DNA from: Hymenobacter aquaticus
GTDB taxonomy: Bacteria; Bacteroidota; Bacteroidia; Cytophagales; Hymenobacteraceae
Assembly (NCBI RefSeq): GCF_004765605.1
Contig: NZ_SRLC01000001.1
Location: 682,001-746,000, forward strand
Length of the DNA stretch: 64,000 bases
Direction of reading: 5' to 3'
How positions within the stretch are numbered: position 1 is the stretch's first letter; every line of letters begins with the position of its first letter. The notes beneath the pieces were generated by a model. The model saw only the letters and a program-made list of their open reading frames with translations, had not been told where the DNA came from and did not search any database. A program made the translations under genes and the position numbers. Positions 52,829-60,759 of the stretch are shown here, in pieces.

Positions 52829-53731
52829 TCAGCCGGCCTGGAAAATGGACTTCAGATAGGCCGCGTTGGCCCCGAAGTTCCGCTTCACGTTGCGCGGATC
52901 GGTGGCGTCGCGCGAGCGTTCAATCACCAGCCAGCCCTGCCAGTTCATGTCGGCCAGGGTCTGCTTTACCTTGCGCAGGTCGAGGCGGGGGTTGTTTTCC
53001 AGCCACACGCCGTCCTCATCGGTACAGTGAATCTGACAGATCCGCTTGCGGCCCAGGGTTTTAAGCTCCTGGTGCAGGTCGCGGCCTTCCTTGAGGGGGT
53101 TGGAGAAGTTGAAGTAGATCTGGATGTGCTTCGAGCCGATTTCGCGCAGCAACTCCACTTCGCCCTTGGCATCGAGCGAGGTTTCGATGCCCACTACCAC
53201 GCCGGCTTTCCGGGCCATGTGGCCCACCACCTTCAGCCGCTCCACGATGGCGGGGCGCAGCTCGGGGTTCTTCACCAGGTCGCCCTGGGTGCCCAGGGGC
53301 AGGAAGGCCACCTTCACGTGCATGGCCCGCATCGTGTCGAGGCAATCTTGCACCATGCGCTGGTAGGTGGGGCGGGTGGCAAACGACTGGGCGTAGAAGC
53401 CGGTCATGGCCAACGAGCAGATTTCCAGGTTCAGCTCCCGGGCCTTGTCCAGAAACTGCTGCCGGATTTCAGGCTTGGCCAGCTGGCTGTCAAAGGTTTC
53501 GCGCTGCCCCAGGCCGCCCATATCCACCTCCACACCGTCGGCCCCGATATCCTTGGTCAGCTGCAGGGCCCCCAGCTTCTGCCGCTTCAGAATCATCAGA
53601 TCTACCACGGCAATCTTGTAGGTGAGCTTTTTACGGCGGGCGGGGTAAGCCGCCCGGGGCAGCAGCAGGCCGGCGGCTAGCACGGCCCCGGCCCGCAGAA
53701 AGTCGCGGCGGCCAAGTGGGTTCTGAAACAT
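52829..53731 (-). CDS. Tat-exported sugar phosphate isomerase/epimerase-like TIM barrel
   Basis: 300 aa. The N-terminus has a twin-arginine motif GRRDFLRAGAVLAAGLLLPR, pointing to Tat export, unusual for this fold. The mature part is the AP-endonuclease/xylose-isomerase-like TIM barrel: IAVVDLMILKRQKLGALQ, ADGVEVDMGGLGQRETFD, ELNLEICSLAMTGFYAQS, VVVGIETSLDAKGEVELLRE, and metal-ligand histidines around RICQIHCTDEDGVW. Probably interconverts sugars released from the target glycan in the periplasm. Located between the acetylesterase and DUF3826 gene. Confidence 0.8.
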   Translation of the reverse strand: MFQNPLGRRDFLRAGAVLAAGLLLPRAAYPARRKKLTYKIAVVDLMILKRQKLGALQLTKDIGADGVEVDMGGLGQRETFDSQLAKPEIRQQFLDKARELNLEICSLAMTGFYAQSFATRPTYQRMVQDCLDTMRAMHVKVAFLPLGTQGDLVKNPELRPAIVERLKVVGHMARKAGVVVGIETSLDAKGEVELLREIGSKHIQIYFNFSNPLKEGRDLHQELKTLGRKRICQIHCTDEDGVWLENNPRLDLRKVKQTLADMNWQGWLVIERSRDATDPRNVKRNFGANAAYLKSIFQAG

Positions 53732-53743
53732 ACTAAGACGAGG

Positions 53744-55192
53744 TTAGTGAAGACTCACTTCGGGGTGCGGGCCGTTGCTGCGGAAGGGCCGGGCGGGCAG
53801 GCCGGCTTTGGAAAACAGGTTGGGCTGGGCGGCTTCGTCCCAGCCGAAGCGCACGGCCGCGGGGGCGGGTACGGCCGGGGCCGTCACCACTACTTTTTTG
53901 CCCCTGATGCGGGCCTGGGCCGGGTGAAACACGCCGTCGGCTCCGGCCAGCTCAAAGTAGGTCAGCGGCTTTTTGTCCTGGCTGATCAGGCGGCTGCGCC
54001 GGGGCGCGAAGGTCACCGTCACGGTCCGGCCTTTCACCTGCATGCCCTGGTACACCGGGCCCGCGCCTTCCACGTCCTTGCGGCCGTAGGTGGCCGCCAG
54101 CGCCAGCCGGGCCAGCCGCCGCCCGATTTCCCACTTGAAGGGCGGGTGAATGTCGCTCAGGTTGGTGGCCAGGTCGGTCGTCACAATCAGGCCGGTGTGG
54201 GGCACTTGTAGCACGGCCTCCTGCGCCTCCCGGAACCGGGGCAGCGTTTCGCGGGTCAGCGGCGCTTTGGGCTCCTTCGACTCCGAATACTTAAACGGGG
54301 CCAGCTGCACGTAGTAAAACGGCAGGGTGGCATCCTGCCAGGCCGTGCGCCAGCTTTCAATCAGGGTTTGCAGCTTGTGGGTGTAGCTGGTGGTTTCGGC
54401 CAGAAAGCAGTTCGATTCGCCCTGGTACCACAGAAAGCCGCGCACCGCCAGCGGGGCCAGGGGCCGGATCATGGGCTCGTAGAACTTGCCCGGGTCCCCG
54501 TCGACCTTCTGGCTGGCGTAGTACGGGTCCTGGGCCAGGGCTTCGGCCGGAATCCAGGGCTCGATGCGGGAGCCGGGCACGGCCGAGGAAATCATGCCGA
54601 TGGGCACGCGCAGGTGAGCGTACAGCTCCTGGGCAAAGAAATAGGCCGGGGCCGAAAACGAGCGAAGCGCCGAATCCTGGGCAATGCTCCAGCCCCGGTG
54701 CAGCGAATCAGGCTTGCTGAGCTCCTTGCGGTTGACCAGAAAGATGCGCAGCGCCGGGTTGTGGGCCCGCTCCAGCTCCGTAAGCGGCCCGGTATCAGCG
54801 CCGGGCGGCAGCGTCACCTTGCTGTTCTTGCGCATCGTGTATTCCATGTTCGACTGCCCCGAGGCCAGCCAGACTTCCCCCACCAGAATATCCCGCAGCC
54901 GGATGGTGTTGCGGCCGGTAATGACCAGATCGGCGGGTTTGTCGGAGGCCGGCAGGGGCTGGAGCGTCACGCGCCAGTGGCCGGCGGCATCGGTGGTGGT
55001 GCGCTGCTGCTGGCCGGCAAGCTGCACCGTAACTTCCTCGCCCGGCGCGGCCCAGCCCCAGATGGGCAGGGGCTTTTCGCGTTGCAGCACCATGTGGTGG
55101 CCCAGCACCCGCGGCAGCACCACGCGGGCCCGGGCGGGGTGGGCCAGGCCGCTCAGGGCCAGCAGCAAGCCAAGTAGAAAGCGTGGGTTCAT
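53744..55192 (-). CDS. Sialate-O-acetylesterase family (SASA) carbohydrate esterase
   Basis: 482 aa, signal peptide (MNPRFLLGLLLALSGLAHPA). The SGNH/GDSL-like block I is ASGQSNMEY with nucleophile Ser114; the oxyanion Gly/Asn and later catalytic region (e.g. WYQGESN, and DIHPPFK with His-Asp) are in order. It starts one base after the stop codon of the large beta-helix protein, so coupling is likely. Such SASA enzymes in PULs often remove acetyl groups from pectin or hemicellulose; here acetylated pectin is suggested by the company. Confidence 0.88.
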   Translation of the reverse strand: MNPRFLLGLLLALSGLAHPARARVVLPRVLGHHMVLQREKPLPIWGWAAPGEEVTVQLAGQQQRTTTDAAGHWRVTLQPLPASDKPADLVITGRNTIRLRDILVGEVWLASGQSNMEYTMRKNSKVTLPPGADTGPLTELERAHNPALRIFLVNRKELSKPDSLHRGWSIAQDSALRSFSAPAYFFAQELYAHLRVPIGMISSAVPGSRIEPWIPAEALAQDPYYASQKVDGDPGKFYEPMIRPLAPLAVRGFLWYQGESNCFLAETTSYTHKLQTLIESWRTAWQDATLPFYYVQLAPFKYSESKEPKAPLTRETLPRFREAQEAVLQVPHTGLIVTTDLATNLSDIHPPFKWEIGRRLARLALAATYGRKDVEGAGPVYQGMQVKGRTVTVTFAPRRSRLISQDKKPLTYFELAGADGVFHPAQARIRGKKVVVTAPAVPAPAAVRFGWDEAAQPNLFSKAGLPARPFRSNGPHPEVSLH

Positions 55193-55193
55193 G

Positions 55194-58100
55194 CTATTTT
55201 TTCAGGAGCCAGACGACCTCCGCGCCGGCCGCGGCGGGCAGGGTGAGAGTGGTGCCGGCCTTCACGGTTTCTCTGGTGTCAGTCAGCTGGCCGGTTTTGG
55301 GGTTGATGCGGCGCACGACGAACGTGCCCTTCAGCGCCGATAAATCCAGCTGCACGGGCGCGCCACTTTCCCGGTAAAGCACAAATCCGGTTGTATGGTC
55401 GCTCAGGGCCCACTGGCCGGCGGGCTTGCCCGGCAGCTCCACGGGCGTCATGGCGGCTACGGCGCGGGCAAAGCCCGCATCGGCCACGCGCGGCACGCTG
55501 GCCATCGAGCCGCCGGCCAGCAGCACGGCCCACCCAAAGGCGTCGGCGCCGTCGGCCGAGTAGAGCACGGCTTTGGCGGGAAACTGCTGGCGGTATTCGC
55601 GCACGGCCCGGTACACCTGCTCAAACGAGCTGCGCTTGGGCTTGAGCAGGCGGGCGTGCTGGCGCGGGGCCAGGTTCTGGCCGCCGAGCGGGGCGTAGGC
55701 GCTGCCGTCGGACTGGTAGTGCCAGTAATTGATGTCAATCACGTCGATGACGGCGGCGCGGGCGGGGTCGGCCAGGATGGCGTCCTGCACGTCCTTGGTG
55801 GTGCTCAGGGCAATGGTGGCGTGCTGGCCGGTTTCGGCTTCCCACTCCTTAATGGTATCGAGCCAGAACTGCACGAAGGACAGCGGCCCGGTAAATTCGG
55901 CCCCAATCAGGTGAATCACGCCGGTTTTGCCCACGAAGTTATTGAGGCACTGGCGGATGTAGGCCCGGTGCAGGGGCCGGCGCACCGGGTCCGTCACGTC
56001 GTAAAACTGCTCGGCCATGAAAATCCGCTTGTCGCCGGCGTAGGGCGCGGGCTCGGGAAAGCCGGTGTTATTGACGTTGTTGACCGGCCGCCAGGGAAAA
56101 TCGGCGTAGTGAGCCCCGGCCTCGATGATGTTGTGCTGAAAATAGTGCTGGTTAAGCAGTACGAGGCCTTTCTGGTCGGCCAGGTCGGCAAATTCGGCCA
56201 GGCGACCCCAGTACCACTTGTTGTACTTGGTCAGGTCGTAGCGGCTCAGGCCGTCCCAGGCGGTGCCCTGCCCGCTACGGGCGAAGGGCAGCTCGTAGAA
56301 CGGCGGCCACACCTCCCCATCCATGCGCTTCACCCGCTCGTGGTCGTCGCGCCGCCGCTCGTACCACAGGCCGTAGTTGTGGCTCAACGCCAGGACGTTG
56401 CCGATGCGCATAGAGTCGGTCATTTCCGGCAGCTCGTCGGTGAGGCCGGGGCCGCTCAGGCCGGGCACGAAGCGCGTGACGTGGGGCTTGGGGCTTTTCA
56501 GACCGTAGGGCCGGGCGCTGCCGTTCCACCACGGCACTTCCTGCCGCCGGCCCGTCAGCAGGGCGTCGCCGCGCACCACCACGCCGTTGGTTACGCGCAG
56601 CGGGGCGGCGTACGCGGGTTTGGCCGCGGGCTTCACTTTCAGCTTGTCGATGCTCGGGGCCGTGGTTTGGGTGGTAATAGGCTGCCGGCCGGGCGCGGCC
56701 TGAATAAAGGCCAGCACGGTGGGGGCGGCCTGTGCCGAGAGCTTGGTCAGCTCCTGGGCCACCGCCACGGGCGGACTGCTGGAGGCTTCGGTGGCAATGG
56801 GCAGCAGCACGGTGCGGCCGGCCACGGCGGCCCCGAGGCGGTCCTGGAGCTGGGCGTAGTAGAGGCTGCGGGGCCGGATATGCTCGTTGGACTGGTCCCA
56901 GTGGCCGTTGCCGGCAAATTGGGCCCAGGTGCCGAACGCCCAGTTCTGGGCCGTGGGCGGCTGGTAACAATCGACGCGGGCGGCGGTGCACTGCCAGAAC
57001 ACGCTGTTGGCCGCCGCCCAGCCAGCTCCCTGTCCGTCCTGCTCCCGGTTGCCGAAGCGCAGGGCCTGCCCGTATTCCTTTACGATGTCGAACAGGGTGC
57101 CCGCCGCCCAGCTGTCGATGCCGCCGCTGAAGCTGTAGGCGTCTTCGGCCTCGCACTGCACGAAGGCATTGGGGCCGGCGGCGCAGTAGCCCACGGCAAA
57201 ATCGTGGTAGCCGGCTTGGGCATACAGGCGCTGAAACAGGGTTTGTTGGCCTTTGGTGAGAAACGTGTTGCGCCGCTCGCCCCCGATTTCCGACACCGGC
57301 TCGGTGGAAATACAGTCTTCCACGGTGAGGCGGCGCACGTTTTCGTGGGCCAGCACCGCCGAGCCGGCAAAGTGCCGGAACGTGACCTGCCGCACCCAGG
57401 CGTCCTGCACGTTGTCGAGCACCACGGCCATCCAGCGGTGGTCCTCATCCTTGGGGTTAGCCGCATCCACTACCGATTCCAGCCGCAGATTCTCCACGCC
57501 CACCTGCGTGAGCAACCCCGGCCAGGTGTAGCGGGCCACGGTGCCGCCGCCGTATTTCTGGTCGAGGGCCGTGGTAAGGGGCGCGTCCAGGGTAATGCCG
57601 CTGGCCTCGACGCTCACCACCTGCCGGTCCCAGAACAAGTCGCGCTGCCCGGGCTTCCAGCCCAGCGCCGACTCGCCCCCGCCAAACGACTGGGTGCCCA
57701 GGGCCTGAATCCAGGCGGCCGTGCTGGGCCGCTGCACCCGCACCCGGTCGCCAACGCGGAAGGTTGCCGCGTTGGCGACCCGCAGCACGCGGGCATTCAC
57801 GGGCACGTAGGCGTCGGTGATGGGCTGGGCCGTTTCCAGCTTCCGGTCGCCTCGGCCGGCCAGGGTCAGCAGGTTGTCGCGGGAGTAGCCGGTGCCGATA
57901 AGCAGGGTGCCCGCGTCGTCCAGGCCGCTGCCGCGCAGCACCACGCCCGAGGCCCGCAGCCGCAGGCGGCCGGCCACCTCGTGTCGGCCCTTGCCCAGCA
58001 GCACCGCCCCGCGAAATCCATCTTTGCCCAGGGGCAGGGCCGCCACGTAGTCCAGCGCGGCCTGGATGCGGGCCGTGGCGTCGCCGGGCAGCGCGGGCAC

Positions 58101-58343
58101 CAGCACCTTGATGGGCACCAGCGGAATGGCCTGCTCGCCGGCCCGGTAGCCGCAGTAGGAAAAGTCGGGGATGCGGTTGCCCAGCGAGTCGGGGGCGTAC
58201 ACCAGCCGGCCGTCCTTATCGGTCGAAATGGGCGGCTGGGGCTTGACGACTGGCTTTTTGCCCTGCGCCACGGCCGGTGCGGTGCTGGTAGCCAGTACGA
58301 TAAACAGAGCCGGGAGGAAGCGTGGTACGGGCACGGTGGGCAA
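55194..58343 (-). CDS. Large two-part exported protein: beta-helix plus glycosidase-like barrel (DUF6298 type)
   Basis: 1049 aa, start TTG 58343 or GTG 58334, signal peptide (FLPALFIVLATSTAPAVAQG). Roughly residues 55-500 are a right-handed beta-helix of the pectate-lyase/GH28 kind: LGKGRHEVAGRLRLRASGVV, WPGLLTQVGVENLRLESVVD, NVRRLTVEDCISTEPVSEIG. After a Pro/Ala linker around residue 570, a second domain begins near YAAPLRVTNGVVVRGDALLT with a barrel-like layout (TDELPEMTDSMRIGNVLALS, YDLTKYNKWYWGRLAEFADL, VIDVIDINYWHYQSD, KAVLYSADGADAFGWAVLL). It matches my memory of DUF6298 proteins in pectin PULs. No catalytic residues can be assigned with confidence. Confidence 0.75.
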   Translation of the reverse strand: MPTVPVPRFLPALFIVLATSTAPAVAQGKKPVVKPQPPISTDKDGRLVYAPDSLGNRIPDFSYCGYRAGEQAIPLVPIKVLVPALPGDATARIQAALDYVAALPLGKDGFRGAVLLGKGRHEVAGRLRLRASGVVLRGSGLDDAGTLLIGTGYSRDNLLTLAGRGDRKLETAQPITDAYVPVNARVLRVANAATFRVGDRVRVQRPSTAAWIQALGTQSFGGGESALGWKPGQRDLFWDRQVVSVEASGITLDAPLTTALDQKYGGGTVARYTWPGLLTQVGVENLRLESVVDAANPKDEDHRWMAVVLDNVQDAWVRQVTFRHFAGSAVLAHENVRRLTVEDCISTEPVSEIGGERRNTFLTKGQQTLFQRLYAQAGYHDFAVGYCAAGPNAFVQCEAEDAYSFSGGIDSWAAGTLFDIVKEYGQALRFGNREQDGQGAGWAAANSVFWQCTAARVDCYQPPTAQNWAFGTWAQFAGNGHWDQSNEHIRPRSLYYAQLQDRLGAAVAGRTVLLPIATEASSSPPVAVAQELTKLSAQAAPTVLAFIQAAPGRQPITTQTTAPSIDKLKVKPAAKPAYAAPLRVTNGVVVRGDALLTGRRQEVPWWNGSARPYGLKSPKPHVTRFVPGLSGPGLTDELPEMTDSMRIGNVLALSHNYGLWYERRRDDHERVKRMDGEVWPPFYELPFARSGQGTAWDGLSRYDLTKYNKWYWGRLAEFADLADQKGLVLLNQHYFQHNIIEAGAHYADFPWRPVNNVNNTGFPEPAPYAGDKRIFMAEQFYDVTDPVRRPLHRAYIRQCLNNFVGKTGVIHLIGAEFTGPLSFVQFWLDTIKEWEAETGQHATIALSTTKDVQDAILADPARAAVIDVIDINYWHYQSDGSAYAPLGGQNLAPRQHARLLKPKRSSFEQVYRAVREYRQQFPAKAVLYSADGADAFGWAVLLAGGSMASVPRVADAGFARAVAAMTPVELPGKPAGQWALSDHTTGFVLYRESGAPVQLDLSALKGTFVVRRINPKTGQLTDTRETVKAGTTLTLPAAAGAEVVWLLKK

Positions 58344-58380
58344 CGGGGGCGGTGGAAGGAATGCGGCGAAATGCTAAAAG

Positions 58381-58533
58381 CTAGCTCCCCTCCTCAGATG
58401 ACTCCGCGCATAAAGCGGACCGGGGTTAGAAGTGGTTGACCGGAGCGTTAGAGCCAGGTTTAGATTCTAGCTCTAGATTTCGTTCTGCGGTTTCAACCAC
58501 CCCCAACCCCTCCTCATCTGAGGAGGGGAGCTA
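58381..58533. repeat. Pair of inverted intergenic repeats
   Basis: TAGCTCCCCTCCTCAGATGA near 58382-58401 reappears inverted at 58514-58533. Inside, AGTGGTTGACCG (58431-58442) and CGGTTTCAACCAC (58488-58500) are also inverted. The right copy contains the perfect palindrome CCCCTCCTCA/TC/TGAGGAGGGG (58507-58528). I recall this word as a multi-copy repeat in Bacteroidota. It lies between two minus-strand PUL genes and shows no ORF. Confidence 0.65.
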
Positions 58534-58577
58534 TTTTTTAGCCTCTAACTTAAACACTAATTGATAGGCTCTGGCGC

Positions 58578-60215
58578 CTAGGTGGGCTTCACTTCCTTTA
58601 CCGGCACCACGCTGTTGAGGTACACCTCGATGTTGGTGTAGCCGTCTTTGCCGCGCACCTGGCTGGCGTCAGAGGCGTCGTTGGGGTTGAGCTTGTTCTT
58701 CTTCTCGTACTGGTCGGGCATGCCGTCCTTGTCCGAGTCCTGGTAGGGCTGGCCGGCGTAGGTGGGGTAGCCGCCCACCTGGCTGATGTCGGTGATGATG
58801 CCCTGCTTGTAGGAGTCGATGGGCAGGCGGCGGTGCTTGAACTGGGTGTCGGGCAGCTTCACGCCTTCCTTGTAGGTGATTTTGCCGGTGCGCACCTGCT
58901 CAATCACGCGCGCATCGACCGGGTCGCGCTTGGGCAGGGTGGCCCCGGCGTTTTCCAGCACGTAGGCGTAGGCCTTTTCGGTGGGCAGAATGGTGATGTC
59001 GGGCATGGGCAGGGGCGAGTTCACGCGCATGTCGGCGGTGTACTTGCCCGCGTCGGCCATTTCTTCCACCTGCACGCCGCCGTTCCAGTTGTCCTTGGTT
59101 ACCTTCTCGTTGCCCTCCATGATGTTGCCACTGACGTAGGCGCGGCCGTAGACCTGGTACTTGAGCTTGCTGCGGCCCGATTCGGGCTTCAGGATGCGGT
59201 GGCCCACCGGCGAATCCTTGGGCGTGAGGGGGCCGGGCTTGTAGTAGTTGTTGATGATGTTGTACATGGCCCGGTAGTCGCCGCCGTCGGTGGAGCGGTG
59301 CACCCAGTTGAACATGACGTTGTTGGCGAAGTTGAACACCCCGTTCCAGCCGATGGAAGGGTTGCGGCCGGCGTTGTCGGCCCACAGGTTGCGCATAAAG
59401 GTGCAGTTCTCGCCGCCCAGGGTGCTGCCAAAGGCGTGGTTCCAGGTGTCGAGGGCCTCGGAGAAGATGCTGTTTTGAATCGTGATGTTGACCGTGCCCA
59501 GCTTCTGCTCGGCAATGCCGGTGCTGTCGTTGTACATGTGGCGGTACATCGACATGTTCTCGTCCAGGCCCCAGGAGGCCGAGACGTGGTCAATCATGAT
59601 GTTGCCCACCGGGTTGCCGCCGATGGCGTCGTCGCGGCGGCCCACGTTGGTTTCGCCGCGGCGGAAGCGCATGTAGCGCACCACCACGTCGTGGGTGTTC
59701 AGCCACACCGACTCGCCGGCCACGCAGACCCCGTCGCCGGGGGCGGTCTGGCCCGCAATGGTGATGTAGGGCGCCCGGATAATGAGCGGGGTTTTCAAAC
59801 GGATGATGCCGGCCACGTTGAAGACCACGATGCGGGCCCCGCCCTGCTCGCAGGCCTCGCGCAGCGTGCCGGGGCCCTTGTCTTCCAGGCTGGTTACCAC
59901 GTACACTTTGCCGCCCCGGCCCCCGAAGGAGTGGGCCCCGCCGCCTTCCGCGCCCGGAAACGCCAGCAGCGGCGACTGGGGCAAATCAACCGGGCGGGCC
60001 GCCCACGGAATGTAGGGCTTGCCGTTTTTGGCGTCGCGCTCGATGATGGGGTAAGCCTTGGCCCAGGCGGCATCCGACTCGCGGCGGGCCTGCTCCATCA
60101 GCTCGTTGGTGGCTTTCTGCACGTCGGCCGGGATTTGCGGATACTGCGCCCAGGCCGAGTGTTGCAGCGCCAGGCAGCCAGCGAAAACGAGAAGAGAACC
60201 AGCGGATTTTTTCAT
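58578..60215 (-). CDS. Pectate lyase-like enzyme (PL1-type), exported
   Basis: 545 aa, signal peptide (SAGSLLVFAGCLALQHSAWA). A right-handed beta-helix opens with AFPGAEGGGAHSFGGRGGKV, then TSLEDKGPGTLREACEQGG, YITIAGQTAPGDGVCV and IMIDHVSASWGLDENMSMYR, the last being the pectate lyase catalytic/calcium strand. The C-terminus carries a calcium-binding DSDKDGMPDQYEKKNKLNPN motif, then ASQVRGKDGYTNIEVYLNS. It should cleave polygalacturonate by beta-elimination outside the cell. It is the first gene of the minus-strand PUL transcript, facing the plus-strand operon across ~540 bp. Confidence 0.9.
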   Translation of the reverse strand: MKKSAGSLLVFAGCLALQHSAWAQYPQIPADVQKATNELMEQARRESDAAWAKAYPIIERDAKNGKPYIPWAARPVDLPQSPLLAFPGAEGGGAHSFGGRGGKVYVVTSLEDKGPGTLREACEQGGARIVVFNVAGIIRLKTPLIIRAPYITIAGQTAPGDGVCVAGESVWLNTHDVVVRYMRFRRGETNVGRRDDAIGGNPVGNIMIDHVSASWGLDENMSMYRHMYNDSTGIAEQKLGTVNITIQNSIFSEALDTWNHAFGSTLGGENCTFMRNLWADNAGRNPSIGWNGVFNFANNVMFNWVHRSTDGGDYRAMYNIINNYYKPGPLTPKDSPVGHRILKPESGRSKLKYQVYGRAYVSGNIMEGNEKVTKDNWNGGVQVEEMADAGKYTADMRVNSPLPMPDITILPTEKAYAYVLENAGATLPKRDPVDARVIEQVRTGKITYKEGVKLPDTQFKHRRLPIDSYKQGIITDISQVGGYPTYAGQPYQDSDKDGMPDQYEKKNKLNPNDASDASQVRGKDGYTNIEVYLNSVVPVKEVKPT

Positions 60216-60597
60216 GAGAAGGGTGGGGTTTTAACCGCAGCTAAATAACAGGACAAAACGTCCCGCTACCTATACCATTTTTTCGACCCTGTGTAGGATG
60301 TTATCATTCCGGCCCGGGCGCACCTCTTATGGGCCGCCGGGGTGAGGAGCGCCCACCCACTGACGTCCCGCCACCCGCCGCCGGGTGCCGGCCGCATTCC
60401 TTATATAGGAGCAGGCGGCGTAAGCAGGGGCCAGGGCCGTCGTTGGCGGGCCCGGGCCGCCGCCCGGCCCGGAAACAGGAGCCGGGCTACCGGGTAAGGG
60501 GGCACTCACTGGGCCGGGCGAAGCCCCGCGCAAGGTAGCACCGCCGCCCAATTGGGCGCATGGCAACATGCTACAACAGCCGGAGAAGATGGTATAA
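60216..60597. other. GC-rich divergent intergenic region, PUL midpoint
   Basis: No gene seen. It must contain the minus-strand PUL promoter; I found no clear TAnnTTTG box for it. The middle part (60310-60530) is GC-rich with many CCGG words and no defined repeats. Confidence 0.4.
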
Positions 60598-60626
60598 GTT
60601 GCGGGCGGCCGGGGCCGGTACTTTTG
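60598..60626 (+). promoter_or_regulatory. Promoter of the plus-strand PUL operon
   Basis: GTTG (60598-60601), 17-nt spacer, TACTTTTG (60619-60626). The -7 box is perfect, the -33 box is three of four and the spacing a little short. Transcription would start ~125 nt before the ATG of the 926-aa protein. Confidence 0.45.
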
Positions 60627-60634
60627 GTATCAGC

Positions 60635-60655
60635 GTTCTGCCGCTGCGGCAGAAC
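60635..60655 (+). promoter_or_regulatory. Leader hairpin 1
   Basis: GTTCTGCCGC, a single T, GCGGCAGAAC: a perfect 10-bp palindrome about one base, right after the predicted transcription start. Confidence 0.5.
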
Positions 60656-60667
60656 CGGAAAGGGAAA

Positions 60668-60717
60668 GCAAAGGTGAAGTAGAACAGGCGCGCTGCGCTT
60701 GTTCCACTTGCCTTTGC
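60668..60717 (+). promoter_or_regulatory. Leader hairpin 2
   Basis: CAAAGG (60669-60674), AAGT, GAACA and GCGC pair with GCGC, TGTTC, ACTT and CCTTTG (60711-60716) around a 3-nt loop, giving a ~20-bp imperfect stem. It ends 43 nt before the start codon. With hairpin 1 it makes a structured 5' leader. Confidence 0.55.
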
Positions 60718-60759
60718 CCCGCTTCCGGCCGCCGTTCAACGAAAAACCCCGTTTGCCCT

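Noticed and set aside
55395..58439. Long plus-strand open frame of ~1014 codons opposite the beta-helix protein gene
   Set aside because: High-GC shadow frame: Gly/Ala/His/Val-rich composition, no domain, and the minus strand has a signal peptide and family features.
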